A DNA stretch of 6,451 nt from Ignavibacteria bacterium (GTDB lineage: Bacteria > Bacteroidota > Ignavibacteria > Ignavibacteriales > Ignavibacteriaceae), in NCBI GenBank assembly GCA_030648225.1, contig JAUSIA010000286.1, positions 1 to 6,451 of the forward strand, given 5' to 3'. The notes below the pieces were generated by a model. That model was given only the letters and a program-made list of their open reading frames with translations. It searched no databases and was not told the origin of the DNA. Position numbers and translations under genes: made by a program. Positions within the stretch are counted from its first letter, which is position 1; each line of letters starts with the position of its first letter. Of this stretch, positions 1 through 4,950 are shown in pieces.

Positions 1-716
1 CCTTCAGCAACACAAACAAGACTGAATTTCTTTCCCATCAACTGACGTTTATGAATTTTATCATATACTTTCTGCCATGAGAAAGGAATTTCAGGAATTA
101 AAATTATATCGGCTCCTCCTGCTATCCCACCATTTAGCGCAATCCAGCCTGCATATCTTCCCATCACTTCGCAAACAATTACCCGATGATGGGATGAAGC
201 AGTTGTATGTAACCTATCTAATGCCATCATTACAACGTAAACAGCAGAGTCATGTCCAAAAGTTACGTCTGTTGCATCAACATCATTATCAATTGTTTTA
301 GGGACACCAATTATATTTAATCCCATCTTTGATAAATTATTACAGATATGCATTGTTCCATCACCGCCAATTGCAATAAGTGCGTCGAGGTTCCAGGTCT
401 GATAATTTTTTACAGCGGCTTCTGCCCTATCAACAATTACTATCTTGTCGTCTCTTTCTATGGGCCAGTGAAAAGGATCTCCTTTATTTGAAGAACCTAA
501 AATTGTTCCGCCGCGGGCAAGAATTCCTGAAACATCTTCATCATTCAATTCTTTTGCTCTTCCTTCAACCAGTCCTTCAAACCCATCAAGAATTCCATAA
601 ACAGACATACCATAATCCTGAGCCGGTTTTGTTACTCCTCTTATAACAGCGTTAAGCCCCGGACAATCTCCACCGCCTGTTAAAATTCCTATACGCCTTA
701 TTTTGGATTTTCCCAT
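1..716 (-). CDS. pfkA: 6-phosphofructokinase, C-terminal part outside window
   Basis: Phosphorylates fructose 6-phosphate to fructose 1,6-bisphosphate in cytoplasmic glycolysis. The ATG is at 716-714 and about 238 residues are visible, against roughly 320-370 for the family, so the C-terminus is cut by the window edge. Visible motifs, in order: GGGDCPGLNAVIRG (14-27), IGGDGT (116-121), PKTIDND (139-145, with the likely catalytic Asp143), the SHHRV-EVMGRYAGWIAL block (175-194) and PEIPF (208-212). The GGDCPGLN form and the DRLHTTASSHHR stretch resemble the 'group III' clade that includes actinobacterial enzymes. Gly120 corresponds to E. coli Gly104, as in ATP enzymes. Lys140 corresponds to E. 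coli Gly124, and Lys is usual in pyrophosphate enzymes, so the phosphoryl donor is not settled; ATP is my preference. The gene lies 18 nt after rnhC. An AGGAG at 732-736 overlaps the rnhC stop, about 15 nt from the ATG, which is long for a Shine-Dalgarno site. Confidence 0.95.
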   Translation of the reverse strand, partial: MGKSKIRRIGILTGGGDCPGLNAVIRGVTKPAQDYGMSVYGILDGFEGLVEGRAKELNDEDVSGILARGGTILGSSNKGDPFHWPIERDDKIVIVDRAEAAVKNYQTWNLDALIAIGGDGTMHICNNLSKMGLNIIGVPKTIDNDVDATDVTFGHDSAVYVVMMALDRLHTTASSHHRVIVCEVMGRYAGWIALNGGIAGGADIILIPEIPFSWQKVYDKIHKRQLMGKKFSLVCVAE

Positions 717-734
717 GATTATTTTTTTATACTC

Positions 735-1643
735 CTATTCTGAAAGAACTTTCTTTGTCGTTTTAAAATGAAGTTTAGCAATTTTAGTTAAAAAATCTTT
801 ACCAAATTCTTTTATAATATTTTTAGCAGCATCTTCAGTTAGAGATGATGCTCCTTTAGGTAAATTTAATTTTAATTCCTTTTGCTGCTTAATAAACCAG
901 TCAATAAATTTTTCTCTTGCAAGAATTGATGCAGCAGCTACACCAATAAATCGTTCACCTTTGTGGGTTTGTATTAAATTAACTTTTTTCCCTTCAGACA
1001 TCAGGCTGCTGATTATATAATTTTCGTTTCCAAATTTATCACTGATTGCATCAGTTGTTTTTACATTTGAAAGGAGATTTTCAAGGACCCGTGCATGCCC
1101 CCATGCCAGCAGCTTGTTTACATTTCTAATTTTTAAATAAAGCTGGTTATACTTTTCCGGATTTATTGTAACAACATTATAGTTTTTTGCTGTAAGAATA
1201 TTCTTTATTTCTGATGCAATATTTTTAATCTTGTAATCAGATAGTTCCTTGCTGTCTTTAGTTCCTGTTTTAATAAGATGATTTTTTACCTGCTTATCAA
1301 GAAAAACTCCTGCAATTACAAGAGGACCAAAATAATCACCTTTACCTGATTCATCAATCCCGATATACGATTCCGGCTCATTAACTTCATTAGCCGGAAA
1401 TAAATCTTCTCCAAATAAGATTGAATTTACTCTTTTATATAAATCACTTTCTTTATTTCCCTGGAGAATAGTTTTTATTCCTTTCTTACCAAAAAAGACC
1501 TGCAGCTTTAATGATTCTTTTCCTAAATTTACTGCTGCTTCAAAATTAAATTTTCTTTTTTCAGGAGAAGAAGTTTTAAATCCTTCTTTATTCAGAGTTT
1601 CTAAATGTTTATCTACTATCTTTTTTGCTGAATCTTCAATCAA
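735..1643 (-). CDS. rnhC: Ribonuclease HIII
   Basis: Cleaves the RNA strand of RNA-DNA hybrids in the cytoplasm, removing R-loops and primer RNA. At 302 aa it matches the usual RNase HIII size of about 300. Residues 1 to about 85 form the N-terminal TBP-like substrate-binding domain (FNFEAAVNLGKESLKLQVFF). The catalytic domain begins at YIGIDESGKGDYFGPL (93-108), and GKGDYFGP distinguishes HIII from HII. Probable active-site carboxylates are Asp97, Glu98, Asp202 (SDKFG) and Glu230, the last just before AAASILAR (236-243). The start is a TTG at 1643-1641: an in-frame TGA lies five codons upstream and the next Met codon is beyond residue 200, so no ATG start is possible without losing the whole N-terminal domain. 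A GAAAG stretch upstream is at best a weak ribosome site. It is probably the first gene of an operon with the phosphofructokinase. Confidence 0.95.
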   Translation of the reverse strand: MIEDSAKKIVDKHLETLNKEGFKTSSPEKRKFNFEAAVNLGKESLKLQVFFGKKGIKTILQGNKESDLYKRVNSILFGEDLFPANEVNEPESYIGIDESGKGDYFGPLVIAGVFLDKQVKNHLIKTGTKDSKELSDYKIKNIASEIKNILTAKNYNVVTINPEKYNQLYLKIRNVNKLLAWGHARVLENLLSNVKTTDAISDKFGNENYIISSLMSEGKKVNLIQTHKGERFIGVAAASILAREKFIDWFIKQQKELKLNLPKGASSLTEDAAKNIIKEFGKDFLTKIAKLHFKTTKKVLSE

Positions 1644-1692
1644 ATAAATTTTCTTTCAATTCAAAAAAAATCAATCTAAAAATTACAAAAAA

Positions 1693-1698
1693 ATTATA
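1693..1698 (-). promoter_or_regulatory. Candidate -10 box upstream of rnhC
   Basis: Read on the minus strand this is a perfect TATAAT, about 50 nt upstream of the TTG start of rnhC and just downstream of the terminator of the preceding gene. No good -35 box stands 16-18 nt further upstream; that part is only T-rich. Chance occurrence in A+T-rich DNA is quite possible. Confidence 0.35.
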
Positions 1699-1715
1699 TA
1701 CCATCCCTTAAAATA

Positions 1716-1746
1716 AAAACTCATTCCTTATGCGGGAATGAGTTTT
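1716..1746 (-). terminator. Rho-independent terminator of the DinB-family gene
   Basis: A perfect 12-bp inverted repeat (AAAACTCATTCC at 1716-1727, GGAATGAGTTTT at 1735-1746) encloses a 7-nt loop. On the minus strand the 3' arm ends in TTTT and continues as TATTTT, giving a U-rich tail. It begins 27 nt after the stop of the DinB-family gene and separates it from rnhC. On the plus strand the tail is not U-rich. Confidence 0.8.
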
Positions 1747-1772
1747 ATAATAAAACAAGTTGAAGAATTAAA

Positions 1773-2201
1773 TCAGTTTTCTCCTTTAGACCAAGGTGGA
1801 GTAATTCCATTCATTCTTGCATAAGCAATTGACTGGCCAAGATGCTCATGACTATGATTCAACACAATAAATAAAACACCCCTCTGAGTGAATTTTCCAA
1901 AGGGCAATTCAACCTCTTTATCAAGATCTTCTTCTTTTATACTCGAAATAAAATTCCTGGCATATTCAAATCCATCTTTAAGAATTTTAACTATATCTGA
2001 TTTTTTTGTTACAGTCTTTTCATAATCAGGGCTAAATCCTTCGGGCATTTTCCCTCCTAAAAAAGAAAGAAGAAAATAATTTGCCCCTCCCACATGAGCA
2101 TAAACTTCACCAACAGGATCTAACTCCTTCTGATGGTCTCCAACTGTATTTATCTTCAGGCATTGTGATGTTAATAATACCCAATTGATAAACATTGACA
2201 T
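1773..2201 (-). CDS. DinB-family protein, frameshifted and truncated at 5' end
   Basis: DinB superfamily proteins are four-helix-bundle, metal-binding proteins; some are thiol-dependent transferases and many have no assigned substrate. The 142-residue frame carries AHVGGANYFLLSF with His36 and the C-terminal NHSHEHLGQSIAYARMNGITPPWS, where His116 and His120 make the usual HxxxH pair; these would be the metal triad. Residues 1 to about 29 do not look like the family. The alternative frame from 2163 reads MPEDKYSWRPSEGVRS, which is a good DinB N-terminal part and joins onto VGEVYAHV if one base near 2115-2117 is removed. So the coding sequence has a one-base insertion there. Even in the better frame no ATG precedes MPEDKY, so helix 1 (about 20 residues) is also missing or garbled. 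The start at 2201 is nominal and has no clear ribosome site. Probably a decaying gene, or a sequencing error at the insertion. Confidence 0.75.
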   Translation of the reverse strand: MSMFINWVLLTSQCLKINTVGDHQKELDPVGEVYAHVGGANYFLLSFLGGKMPEGFSPDYEKTVTKKSDIVKILKDGFEYARNFISSIKEEDLDKEVELPFGKFTQRGVLFIVLNHSHEHLGQSIAYARMNGITPPWSKGEN

Positions 2202-2225
2202 TCCATTTCAGAGATATTAGTTTTA
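2195..2225 (+). promoter_or_regulatory. Candidate promoter of the small exported protein gene
   Basis: TTGACA at 2195-2200 is followed 17 nt later by TAGTTTTA (2218-2225). This is close to the Bacteroidota pattern of a TTG about 20 nt before TAnnTTTG, with the last base differing. The position is 26-56 nt upstream of the ATG at 2251. It overlaps the nominal 5' end of the divergent DinB-family frame, which would be odd if that frame were intact. A TATAAA at 2227-2232 is an alternative -10 box. Confidence 0.35.
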
Positions 2226-2250
2226 ATATAAACAAATAAAGGTATTAATA

Positions 2251-2586
2251 ATGACTAATAGAAAAAATAATAAAATATTAATCAGCTTTGCAATAATATT
2301 TTTTGCATTTGCTTTTATTTCTTCTGCAAATGCACAGTCAACATCAAAAGTAACAGATGAACTGGTAATTAAACTACAGCAAAAAGTTCTTTTAACACAA
2401 ACGCAGACTGATGAGATTAAAGCTTCATTAAATGATTATTTTAATAACCCTTTAGAAGAGAAACTAAAGGCTCTCGAAAATAAAATTGAATCTCTTCTTG
2501 AAGAAAAGCAAAAGATGAAATATAATATTATAAAGAAAGACTGGTGGGAGAGTGTTTCAAAAGAATTGAATAAAAAAAAGAACTAA
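2251..2586 (+). CDS. Small predicted periplasmic protein, coiled-coil
   Basis: I do not recognise a named family. The 111-residue protein starts with a classic Sec signal peptide: Lys/Arg-rich residues 4-8, a hydrophobic core at about 9-25, and a likely signal peptidase I cut after ANA (Ala28/Gln29). There is no lipobox Cys, so the mature part of about 83 residues should be soluble in the periplasm. It contains LQQKVLLTQTQTDEIKASLNDYF (42-64), which resembles the 'L-x-L-T-x-x-Q-x-x-x-I' pattern of small Spy/CpxP-like and related Bacteroidota periplasmic proteins, then a charged heptad-like helix LEEKLKALENKIESLLEEK (68-86) and a DWWESVSKEL tail (97-106). Spy-like chaperone or sensor roles are only a guess from this pattern. 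The ATG is preceded by AAAGG about 8 nt upstream. It is the only plus-strand gene and stands alone, ending at its own hairpin. Confidence 0.75.
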   Translation: MTNRKNNKILISFAIIFFAFAFISSANAQSTSKVTDELVIKLQQKVLLTQTQTDEIKASLNDYFNNPLEEKLKALENKIESLLEEKQKMKYNIIKKDWWESVSKELNKKKN

Positions 2587-2606
2587 TGATTAATAAGCTG
2601 GAGTTT

Positions 2607-2672
2607 TGGAATAATGGAGTAATGGAATAATGATCATAAACCAAAATTCCATTACTCCAACATTCTATTTTT
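2607..2672 (+). terminator. Repeat-built hairpin terminator after the small protein gene
   Basis: Three head-to-tail octamers TGGARTAA (2607-2630) face inverted copies across a 17-nt loop. GGAGTAATGGAAT at 2616-2628 pairs perfectly over 13 bp with ATTCCATTACTCC at 2646-2658, and weaker pairing extends outward to 2665. TATTTTT follows at 2666-2672, so on the plus strand it can act as an intrinsic terminator 20 nt after the stop. On the minus strand it lies beyond the TerC stop but lacks a U-rich tail. The tandem-unit structure is unusual for a terminator. Confidence 0.6.
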
Positions 2673-2693
2673 CAAGTTTGCGTAACTCTATAA

Positions 2694-3446
2694 TTAATTA
2701 GTTTCTTCTTCCACATAAGCCTCTTTTAGTTTTACAGGCTTTTCCTTTCTCCCTCTTACTTTTATATTCAGCATTTCAACAAAAACAGAAAAAGCCATTG
2801 CAAAGTAGATGTAACCTTTAGGCATATGCTGATCAAATCCTTCGGTAACTAATGAAAGCCCTATTAAAATTAGAAAACTTAAAGCAAGTATTTTTATTGT
2901 AGGATGTTTATGAACAAAATTACTTATTGGAGTTGAGAAGATCATCATAAAAATAACAGCAACTATAACTGCAGAAATCATCACACCAATTTTATCAACC
3001 ATACCCACGGCAGTTATTACAGAATCAAGAGAAAAAACTATATCAAGAAGAATTATCTGAGTAATTACATTTGAGAAAGAAGGATATATCTTTGCAGATT
3101 TACTGCCTTCTTCACCTTCAAGCTTATCGTGAATTTCAAAAGTGCTTTTTCCTATTAGGAATAACCCACCAACTATAAGAATTAAATCTCTCCCTGAAAT
3201 TTGCTGGGAAAGAATTTCAAACAGCGGAGTGGTTAATTTCATTATCCATACAAGAGATAGTAAAAGAATTATTCGCATGATCATTGCAAGAGCTAAGCCA
3301 ACTAATCTTGCTTTTGGCTGAACGTTCTCCGGAAGTTTGCCTGAAACAATAGAAATAAAAATTATATTATCTATGCCGAGAACAACCTCGAGAACAGTTA
3401 AAGTAAGAAATGCAATTAAATAATTAGGATCAGTAATCCATTCCAT
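2694..3446 (-). CDS. TerC-family integral membrane protein, probable Mn exporter
   Basis: At 250 aa this is a full-length TerC-family protein. The two hallmark acidic transmembrane motifs are present: VLEVVLGIDNIIFIS (18-32, Glu20 and Asp26) and ILLDIVFSLDSVITAVGM (132-149, Asp135 and Asp141). About seven hydrophobic segments can be followed, at roughly 9-32, 47-70, 87-99, 127-149, 153-171, 184-201 and 211-227. They are broken by a charged cytoplasmic-type loop (104-119, EIHDKLEGEEGSKSAK) and end in a Lys/Glu-rich tail. Family members such as E. coli Alx and B. subtilis YkoY/YceF export Mn2+ and help metalate secreted enzymes; the older 'tellurium resistance' name is not informative. I see no yybP-ykoY-type Mn riboswitch in the upstream DNA. 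AGGAG six nt before the ATG at 3446 fixes the start. No neighbour suggests a metal-stress operon. Confidence 0.94.
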   Translation of the reverse strand: MEWITDPNYLIAFLTLTVLEVVLGIDNIIFISIVSGKLPENVQPKARLVGLALAMIMRIILLLSLVWIMKLTTPLFEILSQQISGRDLILIVGGLFLIGKSTFEIHDKLEGEEGSKSAKIYPSFSNVITQIILLDIVFSLDSVITAVGMVDKIGVMISAVIVAVIFMMIFSTPISNFVHKHPTIKILALSFLILIGLSLVTEGFDQHMPKGYIYFAMAFSVFVEMLNIKVRGRKEKPVKLKEAYVEEETN

Positions 3447-3461
3447 CTAAAGCTCCTTTAG
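3447..3461 (-). promoter_or_regulatory. Small hairpin holding the TerC ribosome site
   Basis: On the minus strand CTAAAG-GAG-CTTTAG lies immediately before the ATG: a 6-bp perfect inverted repeat with a 3-nt loop. The Shine-Dalgarno AGGAG spans the loop and one arm. If it folds, the hairpin would partly occlude the ribosome site. The stem is short and A+T-rich, so it is only marginally stable, and coincidence is possible. Confidence 0.35.
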
Positions 3462-3492
3462 TTTTATTAATACACTAAACCACTGGAATAGT

Positions 3493-3613
3493 GGTATAAG
3501 GTATATGGTATAAGGTATAAGGTATAAGGTATAAGGTATAAGGTTTTTAATATTTGGTCAAGATTCATTGTTTTGCACCTTCCCTATACCAATATACCTT
3601 ATACCCTATACCC
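3493..3613. repeat. Heptanucleotide tandem repeat with inverted partner array
   Basis: Seven contiguous 7-nt units fill 3493-3541: GGTATAA, GGTATAT, then five GGTATAA, followed by GGTTTTT. About 40 nt further on, 3582-3613 holds four further units in the opposite orientation (TATACC-type). The first 14 bases of the left array (3493-3506) are perfectly complementary to 3592-3605. Pairing continues for another six bases after a single bulge, so a long imperfect hairpin can form, in several registers. It fills the gap between the TerC start and the rlpA stop (3618) and may terminate the rlpA transcript, although no U-rich tail follows on the minus strand. The unit is not CRISPR-like: there are no spacers. 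Confidence 0.85.
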
Positions 3614-3617
3614 ACTC

Positions 3618-4055
3618 TCATTCTCCCCAACTTAAAACTTCTATTTTCACATTTGCAGTTCCTGTTATTATCATTCCCAATTCTCTTGCAGCCTGGAAAG
3701 AAACATCAATAATTCTTCCTTTATAACCGGGCATCCTGTCATTTATTCTAAGTACAATTGATTTCCCATTTGAAAGATTTGTTACAAGTACTTCTGTATT
3801 GAAAGGATAAATTTTATGTGCAGCAGTTAATGCATACATATCGTAAGTTTCACCATTAGCAGTTTTCCTTCCATGAAATTCATCTGAGTAGTATGAAGCA
3901 GCACCTTCAACAGTTTCAAGTATAGTGAAATTTTCATCATTACCTTCATTATACCTTGGTTTTGAATCTGAATCTTCTTTACTGAAACGCTGAGAACCTG
4001 AACAGCCAATTAAGAGAAGAGAAGATATCAAAAGTATTGACAAAGAAAGTTTCAT
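3618..4055 (-). CDS. rlpA: RlpA-like septal-ring lipoprotein, double-psi beta-barrel
   Basis: RlpA proteins act on or bind denuded peptidoglycan glycan strands at the division septum; some are lytic transglycosylases and E. coli RlpA lacks that activity. This 145-aa form has a lipoprotein signal peptide (1-17) with lipobox LLIG-Cys18, a short polar linker (19-48), then the double-psi beta-barrel: GAASYYSDEFHGRKTANGE (51-69), LTAAHKIYPFNTEVLVTNL (76-94), VLRINDRMPG (101-110) and GRIIDVSFQAARELGM (113-128). There is no SPOR domain. The usual DRGPF reads DRMPG here; Asp106 is kept. I chose the ATG at 4055-4053 because it begins the signal peptide directly and has AGG 8 nt upstream. An ATG two codons earlier (4061) is possible, but the open frame to 4178 runs through a hairpin and overlaps rsmE, so it is not coding. 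The gene follows rsmE on the same strand. Confidence 0.92.
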   Translation of the reverse strand: MKLSLSILLISSLLLIGCSGSQRFSKEDSDSKPRYNEGNDENFTILETVEGAASYYSDEFHGRKTANGETYDMYALTAAHKIYPFNTEVLVTNLSNGKSIVLRINDRMPGYKGRIIDVSFQAARELGMIITGTANVKIEVLSWGE

Positions 4056-4084
4056 ATTCATAACCTGATATAACCAGAACTGCC

Positions 4085-4118
4085 AAACCTCCGAGGTTTC
4101 GGAAAACCTCGGAGGTTT
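4085..4118 (+). terminator. Perfect 15-bp hairpin with U-tract between rsmE and rlpA
   Basis: AAACCTCCGAGGTTT (4085-4099) and its exact complement (4104-4118) enclose the tetraloop CGGA. On the plus strand it continues as TTGTTT, giving a textbook intrinsic terminator, but no plus-strand gene lies upstream. On the minus strand, where both flanking genes are transcribed, the stem is followed by GGCAG and no U-tract. It lies 29 nt upstream of the rlpA start, inside its probable leader. It may be a dispersed repeat copy or a block to antisense transcription into rsmE. Confidence 0.65.
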
Positions 4119-4153
4119 TTGTTTCCATTTTGTATAGAATTTAAAAACTAACT

Positions 4154-4843
4154 TTATATTGTTATGATTGATGCGCATTTAATTATTGCGGTCTCAGTTC
4201 TTAGACGATTATCAACCAATTTATATTTCTCATCAAATAGATTCAACTCTTCTCTTGTAAGTCCGCCCTCAGGGCCAAAGATAAAAAAATATCTTTCTTT
4301 TTGATTTATTTTCAAATCAGATATTTTATTCTCAGAATTCTGCGCAAATAAAATTTTTCTTCCATCCAATTTTATAATATCAGCCGCAGAATCTACAACA
4401 TCTATAGTTGGCAAAATAGCTTCTTAATGCTTCATTGCTGAAAGAACAATCTTCTGCCATCTTTCTTTCTTATCAGATTTATGAATTGTTCTTTCAGAAT
4501 CAAATATTAATAAATTAGTTATTCCAAGCTCAGTACATTTCTCAAGTGCAAATTCAAGCCGATCGCTGCTTTTAAGTTTTGAAATACAGAAAAAAATATT
4601 TGATAATTCATTTTTATATTCATATACTTTTATAACAGAGGCTGTTAATGAATTTTTAGTAATCTCTTTAATGATCGTTAAGAATATTTTCCCCTTACCA
4701 TTTGTTATATAAATTTCATCTCCAAAAGAATGACGCATTACTTTAATAATATGTTTATAGTTATCGCCGGCAATGCTGATGTTATTATCTTTTATCTTCT
4801 CAGAAGAGGAAGAATATAATTCTACACCGGATAAGTAATTCAT
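4154..4843 (-). pseudogene. rsmE: 16S rRNA m3U1498 methyltransferase, interrupted by a stop
   Basis: RsmE is a SPOUT methyltransferase that uses S-adenosylmethionine to N3-methylate U1498 of 16S rRNA. The first part (4424-4843, 139 aa) holds the PUA-like N-terminus with ISIAGDNYKHIIKVMRHSFGDEIYITNGKG and the SPOUT start ISKLKSSDRLEFALEKCTELGI. The second part (4154-4414) holds the knot motifs FIFGPEGGLTREEL and LVDNRLRTETA, with a natural C-terminus. Between them, in the same frame, is TAA at 4424-4426. The local reading is SAMKH-stop-EAI-LPTI, where the family has A-x-[EK]-Q-[SC] followed by about five residues and P. One shifted frame reads LRSY, so SAMK-QS-LRSY-LPTI would result if about 4 nt had been lost after AAGCA and one T gained in the following T-run. 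TAA makes Sec or Pyl recoding unlikely. Total size would be near 230 aa, normal for RsmE. Either a young pseudogene or a sequence error. Confidence 0.88.
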
Positions 4844-4880
4844 TTCATTTATAAAGATATTATTATTTATGCTTATCTAA

Positions 4881-4910
4881 ATAATATGGAATTGAAAACC
4901 TGAGTGTAAA
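4881..4910 (-). promoter_or_regulatory. Candidate sigma-70-type promoter of rsmE-rlpA
   Basis: On the minus strand TTTACA (4905-4910) is followed after 18 nt by TATTAT (4881-4886). Each hexamer differs from the consensus at one position. The predicted transcript would begin near 4874, about 30 nt before the rsmE ATG and after the terminators of the upstream secreted-protein gene. The region is A+T-rich, so chance matches are common. Confidence 0.42.
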
Positions 4911-4916
4911 TTTAAT

Positions 4917-4943
4917 AAAAAGCCCCAGTTTAATCCTGAGGCT
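4917..4943 (-). terminator. Second terminator of the secreted-protein gene
   Basis: On the minus strand AGCCTCAG (4943-4936), a 7-nt loop, and CTGGGGCT (4928-4921) form an 8-bp stem with one G-U pair, followed by TTTTATT. It has typical intrinsic terminator geometry and lies about 60 nt after the stop of the Asp-box protein gene. Confidence 0.8.
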
Positions 4944-4950
4944 TGAAGAT

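Noticed and set aside
77..646. Open frames on the plus strand at 77-301 and 380-646
   Set aside because: They lie opposite the phosphofructokinase gene, and their products are low-complexity Leu/Gln/His-rich strings with no motif.
2694..3446. Tellurite-resistance (ter) operon
   Set aside because: Only a TerC-family membrane protein is present; no TerA, TerB, TerD, TerE or TerZ-like neighbours are seen.
3493..3541. CRISPR array
   Set aside because: Units are 7 nt, contiguous and without spacers, and no cas gene is visible.
3447..3617. Mn riboswitch (yybP-ykoY type) before the TerC gene
   Set aside because: The region is mostly heptamer repeats and A+T-rich DNA; I could not find the conserved loops of that riboswitch.
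3827..4009. Second minus-strand open frame inside rlpA
   Set aside because: It overlaps the well-supported RlpA barrel in another frame and has no recognisable features.
4056..4178. N-terminal extension of rlpA to an ATG at 4178
   Set aside because: It would run through the 15-bp hairpin, overlap the end of rsmE and place 41 odd residues before a normal lipoprotein signal peptide.
4424..4426. Recoding of the rsmE stop as selenocysteine or pyrrolysine
   Set aside because: The codon is TAA, not TGA or TAG, and the neighbouring bases fit a pair of indels better.
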